A DNA stretch of 64,000 bases from NCBI RefSeq assembly GCF_004014805.1, contig NZ_ATDN01000089.1, forward strand, positions 1 through 64,000, given 5' to 3'. Positions within the stretch are counted from its first letter, which is position 1, and each line of letters starts with the position of its first letter. Made by a program: the position numbers and the translations under genes. Of this stretch, positions 45,618 through 53,695 are shown one piece after another. The notes beneath the pieces are model-generated. The model was not told the origin of the DNA. It made no database searches and worked only from the letters and a program-made list of their open reading frames with translations. The stretch comes from Mycolicibacterium elephantis DSM 44368 (GTDB taxonomy: Bacteria > Actinomycetota > Actinomycetes > Mycobacteriales > Mycobacteriaceae).

Positions 45618-47345
45618 TCACTCGGCGCCCAGGCAGGGCGCTGACCACCGCAGCACCGTTCCCTCGCCGGCCGTGCTCTGCACGGTGAAACCACCACCCA
45701 CATCCAGCGCGCGTGTCTGCAGGTTGTTCAGGCCACTGCGGGTGATTTCGCCGGTGAAGCCCCTGCCGTTGTCGACGACCTCGATGGTCAGGTCCTCGGC
45801 CACCACGACGCTGATGTTCAGCGTCGTGGCGTCGGCATGGCGGACGGCGTTGCTGATTGCCTCGCGGACAACGGCTTCGGCGTGATCGGCGATCTCGGCG
45901 TCGACGATCGACAGCGGTCCCGTGTACTGGATCCTGATCCGCAACTGAGAGCTGGAGAACTGTGCGACGGCCTCATCCAGCCGCTGCCTCAGTCGAGTGG
46001 TGCCGGTTGCCGCGCCGTGAAGATCGAAGATCGTCGTGCGGATCTCCTGGATGACCTCCTGAAGATCGTCGACGCAGTCCAAAAGGCGTTGCCGCACTTC
46101 GGGAACGCGGGCCCGCGGAATCACCCCTTGCAGTGACAGGCCGACGGCGAAGATCCGCTGGATCACGTGGTCGTGCAGATCGCGGGCAATGCGGTCCCGG
46201 TCCGACAGGATGCTGAGTTCACGCATCTGGTGCTGTGCCGTCGCCGACCGCCATGCGAGCGCCGCCTGGTCCGCGAAGGCCGCCATCATGTCGAGTTCAT
46301 CGTCGGTGAACGGTTGCGCATTCGGCGGGCGAAGCGCGACGAGCACACCCGCGACCGCGTCGGCGGCGCGCAGGGGAAGCACCAGCGCCGGGCCGGCGGC
46401 GTCCTTGTCAGAGCGCGCGTCGCCGAATCGATCGAGTCGTTCCGGCGCGCGCTCGACGAACGCCCGGCCGATCGAGGTGCCTTCCACCGGAATCCAATCC
46501 GGCACCGGTGCCGGGCCGTCCCCGGACGTCGCGGCCACGACGAACTCGTCAACCTCGTCAGGCGGCGCCTCCGGGTCCGACGGCACGACGACGAACGTCA
46601 ACTCCGCCCCGCTGAGCTCACGGGATTTGGCCGCCGCAAGGTGAAACACCCGGCCCGGATCGGTTCCGGCGAGCAGCTCCGTCCCGATATCCCGGGTGGC
46701 CACGATCCAGGCCTGGCGCGTCTTCGCCGACTCATACAGGCGCGCGTTGTCGATAGCGATGCCCGCCGCGTTGGCAAGCGCCTGGACCAGCACTTCGTCG
46801 TCTTCACTGAACGGCAGGCCACCCGCCTTCTCCGTCAGGTACAGGTTGCCGAACACTTTGTCGCGGATCCGCACCGGCACCCCGAGGAAGGTCCGCATCG
46901 GCGGATGGTGCCGGGGAAATCCGACGGAAGCGGCATGGTGGGCGATGTTGTCCAACCGGATCGGTTTGGGGTCGTCGATCAGGACCCCCAGCACGCCGCG
47001 GCCCTCGGGCAGGTGGCCGATCTTCTCGCGCTGCTCTTCGTCGATGCCCGTGTAGACGAACTCGACCAGTTCGTGGCCGTGCCCGCGCACGCCCAGCGCC
47101 GCGTATCGGGCATCGACGAGGTCGGCGGCGGTGCGCACGATCTTGTTGAGGGTCTGATCGAGTTCCAGACCCGATGTCACCACCAGCATGGCCTCGACGA
47201 GACCGTCCATCCGGTCCCGCCCCTCGACGATCTGTTCGATGCGGTCCTGGACCTCGACGAGCAGTTCGCGCAGCCGCAGCTGGGACAGGGTCTCTCGCAG
47301 CGGCGCGATGCCAGTGTCCGTCCGCCCGTCGGTCTCATCGGTCAC
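45618..47345 (-). CDS. DevS/DosT-like heme sensor histidine kinase
   Basis: A cytoplasmic redox, O2 or NO sensor kinase. Two GAF domains (about residues 60-205 and 220-370) are followed by a HisKA_3 dimerisation domain and an ATPase domain. In GAF-A the heme ligand His (HHPPMRTFLGVPV, ~147) and the distal Tyr (FGNLYLTEK, ~169) are conserved with the 22-residue spacing of DevS H149/Y171. The phospho-acceptor His is in RDRIARDLHDHVIQRIFAVG (~391). The N-box EAISNAVRHADA and the G-boxes VVDNGRGF and GSGLNNLQTRA are intact. The start is GTG 47345 (or 47348), about 575 residues. No dosR gene is adjacent, so its partner regulator must lie elsewhere. DosR-like boxes lie upstream. Confidence 0.9.
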   Translation of the reverse strand: MTDETDGRTDTGIAPLRETLSQLRLRELLVEVQDRIEQIVEGRDRMDGLVEAMLVVTSGLELDQTLNKIVRTAADLVDARYAALGVRGHGHELVEFVYTGIDEEQREKIGHLPEGRGVLGVLIDDPKPIRLDNIAHHAASVGFPRHHPPMRTFLGVPVRIRDKVFGNLYLTEKAGGLPFSEDDEVLVQALANAAGIAIDNARLYESAKTRQAWIVATRDIGTELLAGTDPGRVFHLAAAKSRELSGAELTFVVVPSDPEAPPDEVDEFVVAATSGDGPAPVPDWIPVEGTSIGRAFVERAPERLDRFGDARSDKDAAGPALVLPLRAADAVAGVLVALRPPNAQPFTDDELDMMAAFADQAALAWRSATAQHQMRELSILSDRDRIARDLHDHVIQRIFAVGLSLQGVIPRARVPEVRQRLLDCVDDLQEVIQEIRTTIFDLHGAATGTTRLRQRLDEAVAQFSSSQLRIRIQYTGPLSIVDAEIADHAEAVVREAISNAVRHADATTLNISVVVAEDLTIEVVDNGRGFTGEITRSGLNNLQTRALDVGGGFTVQSTAGEGTVLRWSAPCLGAE

Positions 47346-47452
47346 CACCCCATCGTCACATTTCTGACCGGAGCGTGAAGCGTTCCGGACACAATTTGAC
47401 GGCCCCGACGACGTCGGACACGAGAGTAGAAAAACCGTGCACCCGTGATGCA

Positions 47453-47466
47453 GGGTCGAAGGTCCC
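47453..47466 (-). promoter_or_regulatory. DosR-box-like motif upstream of the sensor kinase
   Basis: Read on the minus strand, GGGACCTTCGACCC matches the DosR core GGGACT-WW-AGTCCC at 11 of 14 positions. It lies 108 bp upstream of the kinase start. Together with the next motif it forms a close pair in this divergent promoter region. Confidence 0.5.
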
Positions 47467-47474
47467 CGCCGGCG

Positions 47475-47488
47475 GGGACCAATGCGCC
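47475..47488 (+). promoter_or_regulatory. DosR-box-like motif upstream of the ketoacyl-synthase pair
   Basis: GGGACCAATGCGCC matches the DosR core at 10 of 14 positions. It is about 54 bp before the chosen start of the first synthase gene. It would overlap the gene if an earlier ATG (47482) were used, which argues for the later start. Confidence 0.45.
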
Positions 47489-47541
47489 TAGCGGTCTCGC
47501 CCGGCGTATTCGACCCTGAACCGGTGCGCACCCATTGGCTG

Positions 47542-48627
47542 ATGGTGGAGGCCACCCGGCAGGACGACACCACCCCGTTCCGCACCCGGCTGGCGGGCGC
47601 GGGCAGGCACCTGCCGCCCACCCGCCTCACCACCGATGAGCTGATGGCGACGGCGCGGCATCACCCCCACATCGACCTCGAGCGGCTGACCGGCATCCAC
47701 GAACGTCGCGTGTCCGTCGGCGACGAGGACTCGATCAGCCTGGCGACCTCGGCGGCGGTGAACTGTCTCGACAAGGCCCGACGCGACCCCGCCTCCATCG
47801 ATGTCGTGATCAACTGCAGCATCACCAAGTTCCGCGGCGGCTTGACGCAATGGCTGGAGCCGACCTCGAGTGGCGCGGTGGCCCGTGCGATCGGCGCCGA
47901 CGTCGCGATGACCTTCGACATCAACAACGCGTGCGCGGGCATGCTGACCGGCGTCACGGTCGCCAACAACTGGATTCGGCGCGGCGCCGTCGAACGCGCG
48001 CTGGTGGTCAGCGGCGAGTACATCTCCCAACTGGGCCGAAACGCCGCCCGCCACATCCACAACTTCATGAGCAAAGAGCTCGCGTCGTTGACGCTCGGGG
48101 ACGCGGGTGCGGCGCTCCTGCTCGAACGTGCCACCGGTGACTCCGGGGGGATCTCGCTCGCCGGCTTCACGACGGTCGCGGACTACAGCCGCCTGTGCCT
48201 CGGCTATCCGAAGGGAGGCGATCCCGGCGCCCGGATGTTCACAGACGCCCGCGGTATCCACCGCGCGGCGATGTCGAACACCCCACCGCTGTTGCATGAG
48301 GTTCTGGAGATAGCCGGCATCTCGATGCACGACATCGATCACGTCATCACTCACCAGACGTCCGCGCGGGCGATCCGCAAGGGGATGGCCGAGGTCACCA
48401 TGGCATTCGGCGAGGGACCACGACACGATGCGGTGATCACGGTCGACAGGTACGGCAACACCGCGTCGACCACACACACCGTGGCCCTCATCGAAGAACT
48501 CGAAGCCGGCCACATCCGGCCCGGCGAGACGATCGCCCTCATCGCCCTCGCCTCTGGCCTGGAGATCGGTGTGGTCCTGTTGACGTTGGACGAGACGCTG
48601 GTGAGCCGCTATGGGCACGATCATTGA
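47542..48627 (+). CDS. beta-ketoacyl-ACP synthase III-like protein (catalytic partner)
   Basis: A FabH/thiolase-fold condensing enzyme. The full Cys-His-Asn triad is visible: Cys in FDINNACAGMLTGVTVANNW (~131), His in DHVITHQTSARAIRKGM (~271) and Asn in VDRYGNTASTTHTVALIEEL (~306). The N-terminal FRTRLAGAGRHLPPTRLTTD is typical of the family. ATG 47542 gives about 361 residues; an ATG at 47482 is possible but lies within the DosR-like box. It overlaps the second synthase-like gene by 17 bases. No acyl-carrier protein or other fatty-acid gene is near. It may condense or transfer an acyl group in a hypoxia-induced lipid pathway. Product unknown. Confidence 0.82.
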   Translation: MVEATRQDDTTPFRTRLAGAGRHLPPTRLTTDELMATARHHPHIDLERLTGIHERRVSVGDEDSISLATSAAVNCLDKARRDPASIDVVINCSITKFRGGLTQWLEPTSSGAVARAIGADVAMTFDINNACAGMLTGVTVANNWIRRGAVERALVVSGEYISQLGRNAARHIHNFMSKELASLTLGDAGAALLLERATGDSGGISLAGFTTVADYSRLCLGYPKGGDPGARMFTDARGIHRAAMSNTPPLLHEVLEIAGISMHDIDHVITHQTSARAIRKGMAEVTMAFGEGPRHDAVITVDRYGNTASTTHTVALIEELEAGHIRPGETIALIALASGLEIGVVLLTLDETLVSRYGHDH

Positions 48628-49486
48628 GAACGTCAGCGTCGCCCGCGGTCGGTGGCGAAGACGACACAGCGCGCTGCGTCTCGCGGACGCGGCGGCCAAG
48701 ACCTGCCTGCGCCGGGTGGGACGGGATCCGCGCGACCTCGACCTTCTGGTCAACGCGGGCATCTACCGAGACCGCAACCTCGGGGAACCCGCCCTCGCGG
48801 CCATGATCCAGGAGGACATCGGCGCGAACCCGGAAGATCCGCACAGCCACGGCCACGGAACCTTTTCCTTCGACGTCGCCAACGGAACCTGCGGCGTTCT
48901 CACCGCCTTACAGATCGTCGATGGCTTCCTCGAATCGCACACCGTCGACAGCGCGCTGATCGTGGCGAGTGACGCCGACCCCGGCAGAGCACACAGCGAG
49001 CACTTCCCGTATTCGCCTGTCGGAGCGGCGATGTCATGCACGTGGACCGGCGGTTACGACGGACTCGGCAGCGTGTACTGGACCCACACGCCAGACGACG
49101 GCGAAAGCTACAACGCCACCGCCGGGCTCGTCAACGGCCGCAACGTTCTCCGGTTCCACGAGACGGCGGAAGTCGACCTCCGCTTCGCCGAGGCTGCCGC
49201 CGAGGCGGCCCGCCGGTGCCTTCGCGCAGAATCCCTCGACACAACGGATGTCGACGTGGTTGTTGCCGCCCCGGCGCGGCGGGCGTACCAAGCGGCCCTT
49301 GCCGAGCGACTCGGGATCGCGGTGGACACCGTCGCCGTCGCAGACGATGAGAAGGCCCACACCGCGTCGCTGGCCGCGGCGTTTCAACGGGGCACCGACC
49401 AGCTTGCAGCCGGAGCCTGCGTCCTGCTTGTGGCCGCGGCGGCGGGGGTCACGGCGGGCGCCGCGCTTTATCGGATTCCGCGCTAG
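48611..49486 (+). CDS. ketoacyl-synthase III-like protein with degenerate active site
   Basis: A 291-residue thiolase-fold protein, shorter than FabH. The nucleophile-position Cys is kept (DVANGTCGVLTALQIVDGF, ~94). The His motif is replaced: where the partner has VITHQTSA this reads VVAAPARRAY. The Asn position reads EKAHTASLAAAF instead of YGNTAS. It therefore cannot use the normal triad alone. Overlap with the upstream gene suggests a heterodimer of one active and one altered subunit, as known for some FabH-like pairs such as PqsBC. It ends convergently with pfkB, sharing 4 bases. Confidence 0.72.
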   Translation: MGTIIENVSVARGRWRRRHSALRLADAAAKTCLRRVGRDPRDLDLLVNAGIYRDRNLGEPALAAMIQEDIGANPEDPHSHGHGTFSFDVANGTCGVLTALQIVDGFLESHTVDSALIVASDADPGRAHSEHFPYSPVGAAMSCTWTGGYDGLGSVYWTHTPDDGESYNATAGLVNGRNVLRFHETAEVDLRFAEAAAEAARRCLRAESLDTTDVDVVVAAPARRAYQAALAERLGIAVDTVAVADDEKAHTASLAAAFQRGTDQLAAGACVLLVAAAAGVTAGAALYRIPR

Positions 49487-50442
49487 CCGCCGACGGGCTC
49501 GAAATCCGTCGGTTGCCCCACTATGCCGAAGAACCGCTCCACGGCGGCGCGGGTGGGGACTTCGGTGCCGGGTGTCAGAAGCATGGCCGTGGCCGCGGCG
49601 ATGCCGAACCGCACCGCCTCGCTCAGCGACCAGCCTCGACTCAGGCCGACCGTGATCCCGGCAACCATCGCATCGCCGGCACCGACACTGCTGACCGGTC
49701 GGGCCGGAATCGCGCGGAATCGTTGGCTGTGCGCTGCGGTGACGAGCAGCGCTCCTTGTGAACCGAGCGACACGACGACCGCCTGGGTGATGCCCGCGTC
49801 GATGAGTTCCCGTGCGGCGGCCAACTGTTCGGCTTCGGTGCGCAGGTCGCGACCCACGTGCTCGCGCAGCTCTCGCAGGCTGGGTTTCAGCAGGAACACG
49901 CCGGTGTGCATAGACGCGAGCGCATGTCCCGAGGTGTCCAAGATGAACAGGGCGCCGAGTTCGCGACTGACGTCGGCGACGCGCTGATAGAGATCGGGGG
50001 GCACCCCGGGCGGCAGGCTGCCGCTGGCCACGACGAACTCCGCACCGGCCGCGACCTTCCGCAGTTCGTCGAGGCACCGCGCTCGTTCGCTGATCGTCAG
50101 GTGCGGGCCCGGTAGGACGAATCGGTACTGCTCGTTGGTGTGGCGTTCGTTGACCGTGAAGCTCTCCCGGGTCGATTCGCCGATCTCGATGCGGCGATGT
50201 GGCACGCCGGCGTCCTTGATGAGCTGTGCCAGCAGGTCGCCGATGGGGCCGCCGACGGGAAATACCGCGGACACCGCCGCTCCGAGCACGTGCGCGACAC
50301 GGGCCACGTTGATGCCGCCCCCGCCCGGGTCGTAACGCGCACTGCCGCAACGAATCTTCTCGGTCGGGCGTACCACGTCAGCTGACGTCGCGATGTCGAG
50401 CGCAGGGTTCATCGTCAGCGTGACGATCCGCGGCGTTGTCAT
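49483..50442 (-). CDS. pfkB: PfkB-family sugar kinase (6-phosphofructokinase 2-like)
   Basis: A ribokinase-fold kinase similar to Rv2029c of the DosR regulon; it probably phosphorylates fructose 6-phosphate or tagatose 6-phosphate. Motifs are LTMNPALDIATSADVV, YDPGGGGINVARVAHVLG (first PfkB signature), ASGSLPPGVPPDLYQRVA and the catalytic SSVGAGDAMVAGITVG. 319 residues. It lies 36 bases behind the phosphoribosyltransferase/esterase fusion on the same strand, as in M. tuberculosis (Rv2031c-Rv2029c), so it is likely part of the hspX transcript. Confidence 0.92.
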   Translation of the reverse strand: MTTPRIVTLTMNPALDIATSADVVRPTEKIRCGSARYDPGGGGINVARVAHVLGAAVSAVFPVGGPIGDLLAQLIKDAGVPHRRIEIGESTRESFTVNERHTNEQYRFVLPGPHLTISERARCLDELRKVAAGAEFVVASGSLPPGVPPDLYQRVADVSRELGALFILDTSGHALASMHTGVFLLKPSLRELREHVGRDLRTEAEQLAAARELIDAGITQAVVVSLGSQGALLVTAAHSQRFRAIPARPVSSVGAGDAMVAGITVGLSRGWSLSEAVRFGIAAATAMLLTPGTEVPTRAAVERFFGIVGQPTDFEPVGG

Positions 50443-50478
50443 GCGGCAGGGCTCCGTTCCTCGCGTACCTCGGCGCTG

Positions 50479-52524
50479 TTAGAGGCCGGTGGGATACGTC
50501 TCCGGCGTTTCCCCGGCCACCCAGAGGCTGGTGACCTCGAGCGGCTCGAGGGCGCGGGTGCGGTCGACGTGGATGATCGCGTCGAACTGTTCGGATGGGC
50601 GAACGTGGTAGTAGTGGCTCTGCCGTTCGGTTTCGGGCAGATAGATGACGCCGATGGCGCGGCCCAACCGGACGGTGTCCAGTGGTTCGGCCGCCGAGCG
50701 GTCGATCATCGCCGACACCAGGAAATCCGGTTCCCCGGTCTCATGGAAGAGTTCTTCCACGCTGCCGTTCAGCGCGGGGCGCACCACTTTTCGCTCGGCG
50801 ATCCCACCCCATTCGCTGGCCGCGGTGACCGTGCCGGTGTAGGTGGTGAACCCGATCAACCGGCAGTCATCGCCGAACCGCTCACGCGCCAACTGGCCCA
50901 GGGTCAGCTGACCGTCACCGGTCACCTCGGTGGCCCGTGCGTCACCGACGTGAGAGTTGTGTGCCCAGACCACGATTCGCGCCGGTTCACGGCCGTTGTG
51001 ACGGTCCAGATGGGCCAGCAGCGCGTCCAACGTCTGGGCCATGTGTTGATCGCGCAGATTCCACGAGGTGACCCGGCCGCCGAACATCGTGCGGTAGTAG
51101 GCCTCCGCGTTGCGCACCGTCTGCGCGTTCTGCTTGGCGTAGAACGCCTCGTCTTCGGCGAGCAGTCCGTTGCGGCGTGCGTATTCGACCGCGTTGCGCT
51201 GCATTTCGATCAGCTGGTCCAACGCTTGTCTCTCGCAGGACTGGCCGGCGCCGAACGCCGCCGCGTAACCGTAGGCCTGGCCGTCGTCGGCCGAGACGTG
51301 GTCGAAGCACGCGTACCGGGCGCGCGCCCGCGCGGCCGCGCGGGGGTCGACCTTGTCGAGATAGGCGATCACCTCCTGCATCGACCGATGCAGGCTGTAC
51401 AGGTCCAATCCGTAGAAGCCGGCCTGCTGATCGCCGTCCGAGCGGCGCCGCTGATTGTGAGCGTGCAGCCAGGCCACGAAGTCTCGGACCACGACGTTGC
51501 GCCACATCCACGCGGGAAATCGCTCGAAGCCACGAAGCGCTTCCTCCGCCGAGGTGTCGTCGCCCAGCCCCCGCACGTAGCGGTTGACGCGGTACGCGTC
51601 GGGCCAATCCGCCTCGGCCGCCACCGCGCAGAAGCCCTTCTTCTCGATCAGCCACTTGGTGATCTCGGCGCGCGCTTCGTAGAACTCGTGGGTGCCGTGC
51701 GAACTCTCGCCGATCAGGACCACCCGCGCATCGCCGACGATCTCCTCGAGCGCTTCCGTCGGCGGCAGCCCGCCAGGGGCCCGCACCGCGGCGGCGCGGA
51801 TGATTTCGGCCGGCGAGAGCCGTGTCTCGATCCCGGAGACCACCGCTTCCGTGGTGGGGGTGGCGAGGAGGTCGCGCACTTCCTGATCGCTGACCTGACG
51901 GAAGTCCCAGTACCATTCGCCCACCGCGCGGAACGGGGTGGGCATCGTCGCGCAGACGGCGTCGTCGACCATTCCGGCGAATTGCCGGCACGTCGATTCC
52001 GGCGCCGCCGGAACCGCGACCACGATCTCCTTCGGGTTGCGTTCCCGCAGCGCCTGTACCGCGGCGAGCATGCTCGAACCGGTCGCAAGGCCGTCGTCGA
52101 CCAGGATCACCGTCTTGCCGGCCACCTCCAGCGGCGGTCGGCCACCCCGGTAGACGGCCTCGCGGCGGATCAGTTCTCGCCCTTCACGTTCGGCGACATC
52201 ACGCAGCTGCTCGGGCGTGACGCGCAACGCCCGCACCACGTCGTCGTTGACGACGACATGCCCGCCGCTGGCCAGCGCGCCCATCGCGAACTCTTCGTGG
52301 CCGGGCGCGCCCAGCTTGCGCACGATGAACGCATCCAGCGGGACACCGAGCGCCGCCGCCACCTCCCAGGCCACGGGAACCCCACCGCGGGCCAACCCCA
52401 GCACCACAACGTCCTCACGACCCCGGTAGGCGCTGAGCAGTTCGGCCAGGACCCGGCCCGCTTCGCGGCGGTCACGGAACACTCGGCCGGGCGCGTTGCG
52501 CAACGATTCGGTTGTTCGAGCCAT
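50479..52524 (-). CDS. phosphoribosyltransferase / erythromycin-esterase-like fusion (Rv2030c type)
   Basis: A 681-residue two-domain protein. The N-terminal ~220 residues are a type I phosphoribosyltransferase with the PRPP loop TVILVDDGLATGSSMLAAVQ and LGLARGGVPVAWEVAAALG. The C-terminal ~430 residues resemble erythromycin esterase (EreA/B): VLIGESSHGTHEFYEARAEI, FCAVAAEADWPDAYRVNRYV, and RIVVWAHNSHVGDARATE, with the catalytic-type histidines. It has the same architecture and length as Rv2030c, a DosR-regulon gene. The substrate is unknown, and macrolide hydrolysis should not be assumed. It lies between hspX and pfkB. Confidence 0.9.
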   Translation of the reverse strand: MARTTESLRNAPGRVFRDRREAGRVLAELLSAYRGREDVVVLGLARGGVPVAWEVAAALGVPLDAFIVRKLGAPGHEEFAMGALASGGHVVVNDDVVRALRVTPEQLRDVAEREGRELIRREAVYRGGRPPLEVAGKTVILVDDGLATGSSMLAAVQALRERNPKEIVVAVPAAPESTCRQFAGMVDDAVCATMPTPFRAVGEWYWDFRQVSDQEVRDLLATPTTEAVVSGIETRLSPAEIIRAAAVRAPGGLPPTEALEEIVGDARVVLIGESSHGTHEFYEARAEITKWLIEKKGFCAVAAEADWPDAYRVNRYVRGLGDDTSAEEALRGFERFPAWMWRNVVVRDFVAWLHAHNQRRRSDGDQQAGFYGLDLYSLHRSMQEVIAYLDKVDPRAAARARARYACFDHVSADDGQAYGYAAAFGAGQSCERQALDQLIEMQRNAVEYARRNGLLAEDEAFYAKQNAQTVRNAEAYYRTMFGGRVTSWNLRDQHMAQTLDALLAHLDRHNGREPARIVVWAHNSHVGDARATEVTGDGQLTLGQLARERFGDDCRLIGFTTYTGTVTAASEWGGIAERKVVRPALNGSVEELFHETGEPDFLVSAMIDRSAAEPLDTVRLGRAIGVIYLPETERQSHYYHVRPSEQFDAIIHVDRTRALEPLEVTSLWVAGETPETYPTGL

Positions 52525-52557
52525 CGTCGTCCCTCACCCAACTCGATGTGATGCGGC

Positions 52558-52588
52558 GGTCCCGGGGTCAACCTGATACCCCGGGACC
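52558..52588 (-). terminator. 11-bp stem-loop between hspX and the fusion gene
   Basis: GGTCCCGGGGT (52558-52568) and ACCCCGGGACC (52578-52588) are perfect complements with a 9-base loop. It begins 12 bases after the hspX stop. As a partial terminator or 3' stabiliser it would make hspX mRNA more abundant than the downstream genes. No U-run follows. Confidence 0.55.
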
Positions 52589-52599
52589 AGCCGGATCGA

Positions 52600-53031
52600 T
52601 TACTTTTTGGCCTCGACCGCGATGCGCTTCTCTTCCGGCTCGACCGCCTTGGCGACCGGTACCGACACGGTGAGGATGCCCTTGTCGTAGGTGGCCTTGA
52701 TGCCGTCCTCGTCGGCGCCTGGGGGCAGCATCACCGATCGCGTGAACGAGCCATAGGAGAACTCGGAGCGTCCGTTGGTCTTCGTCTCGGAGCGCTCGGC
52801 CTTGATGGTGAGCACGCCGTCACGCACGGTGATGTCGACGTCCTTATCGGGATCTACACCCGGAATCTCGGCGCGAAGCTCGTAGCTGTCCTCTTTCTGT
52901 TCGTCCTCGACGCGGATGATGTGGCTGCCGAGCGCGGGACGCAGGTTCGCCCACGACGGGAAAGCCTCGAAGAACTCGGCCAGATCCGGCCAGAAGGACC
53001 GCGGACGTTGCTGGGCGGGAATTTTACTCAT
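52600..53031 (-). CDS. hspX: alpha-crystallin-like small heat-shock protein HspX (Acr)
   Basis: An ATP-independent chaperone that dominates the proteome of dormant mycobacteria. The alpha-crystallin domain covers about residues 40-130 (EDSYELRAEIPGVDPDKDVD, RDGVLTIKAERSETKTNGRS, EFSYGSFTRSVMLPPGADED, YDKGILTVSVPV). 143 residues, near the 144 of M. tuberculosis Acr. It is preceded by a DosR-like box 72 bp upstream and followed by a strong hairpin and two co-directional genes. Confidence 0.94.
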   Translation of the reverse strand: MSKIPAQQRPRSFWPDLAEFFEAFPSWANLRPALGSHIIRVEDEQKEDSYELRAEIPGVDPDKDVDITVRDGVLTIKAERSETKTNGRSEFSYGSFTRSVMLPPGADEDGIKATYDKGILTVSVPVAKAVEPEEKRIAVEAKK

Positions 53032-53102
53032 CAGTGCCTCCTCTGTGACGTCGGTGTGACTTCCACGGTTTCATCCCATCACCGCGCGGACACCGCCCAA
53101 TA

Positions 53103-53116
53103 GGGACGGAAGTCCC
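53103..53116 (-). promoter_or_regulatory. DosR box upstream of hspX
   Basis: GGGACGGAAGTCCC matches the DosR core GGGACT-WW-AGTCCC at 12 of 14 positions, with both outer half-sites (GGGAC, AGTCCC) exact. It is 72-85 bp upstream of hspX and downstream of the neighbouring gene's stop. Confidence 0.7.
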
Positions 53117-53152
53117 AGTCCGCCAGGGTCCTTCGTCGCCGGGCCGCCGAAC

Positions 53153-53578
53153 TCACGACAAGCTGTCCGGCTCGGCGCCGAACACGAAGCGGCGTCCGGT
53201 CACGCTCAACGGGCGGATGCGCACGTAATGGCGCTTCACCGTTGCCGTCCAGGGCAGTAGCTGCGCGTGCTGGGCCTCCGCGAGCTCTTCGCCGGTACGA
53301 AGGATGCGTGCCGAGCCCTTCACGATCACACTCCAGCCCTCGGTCAGGTCGTGCCCGTCGGCCTCGAACAACACGCGGTTGTTGATCGCCGCACTGACCA
53401 GCTTCGTGCCTTCGGCGGTGCGGAACAGGATCGTCCGGCGCTGGGTAACGAAGTTGACCGGAAAGATCTCCGGTTGGCCGTCGACGCTGGTGACCAGCCG
53501 ACCGAGCGAAACGCTCGACAACAGGTTCCAGCAGTCGGACTCCGAAAGGATGGACACGGGTTCAAGCTGTTCGGCCAT
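53153..53578 (-). CDS. pyridoxamine 5'-phosphate oxidase-like flavoprotein (Rv3129-like)
   Basis: A 141-residue split-barrel FMN/F420-binding protein. ESDCWNLLSSVSLGRLVTSV starts the domain, followed by IFPVNFVTQRRTILFRTAEG, KLVSAAINNRVLFEADG and GWSVIVKGSARILRTGEELA. This pattern is common to the PNPOx-like proteins found in the DosR regulon (Rv3129 in M. tuberculosis). The redox substrate is unknown. ATG 53578 is the start; the preceding open frame is antisense to another gene. DosR-like motifs lie within 40-80 bp upstream, shared with the divergent SRPBCC gene. Confidence 0.85.
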   Translation of the reverse strand: MAEQLEPVSILSESDCWNLLSSVSLGRLVTSVDGQPEIFPVNFVTQRRTILFRTAEGTKLVSAAINNRVLFEADGHDLTEGWSVIVKGSARILRTGEELAEAQHAQLLPWTATVKRHYVRIRPLSVTGRRFVFGAEPDSLS

Positions 53579-53614
53579 GACCGGGAGAGTACGCGGGACG
53601 GTTGGCCGGCAAAG

Positions 53615-53628
53615 CGGCCGAAGGTCCC
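53615..53628 (-). promoter_or_regulatory. DosR-box-like motif for the PNPOx-like gene
   Basis: Minus-strand GGGACCTTCGGCCG matches the core at 10 of 14 positions and is preceded by TTC, as in the extended consensus TTSGGGAC. It is 37-50 bp upstream of the start at 53578. Confidence 0.5.
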
Positions 53629-53646
53629 GAACCGCCGGCCATATCG

Positions 53647-53660
53647 GTGACTTCCGGCCC
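53647..53660 (+). promoter_or_regulatory. DosR-box-like motif for the SRPBCC gene
   Basis: GTGACTTCCGGCCC matches the core at 10 of 14 positions. It ends 35 bp before ATG 53696. It is a weaker site than the one at 53103. Confidence 0.4.
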
Positions 53661-53695
53661 TGTCCGAACGGCGGCCTGCAGGCCAGGGTTGACCC

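Noticed and set aside
50479..52524. Macrolide resistance by erythromycin esterase
   Set aside because: The domain is only EreA/B-like and is fused to a phosphoribosyltransferase as in Rv2030c, a dormancy gene. Resistance cannot be inferred.
52558..52588. DosR box at the hspX / fusion gene gap
   Set aside because: It contains GGGACC and GGTCCC, but in the outward order and 9 bases apart. It fits an RNA hairpin, not the DosR core.
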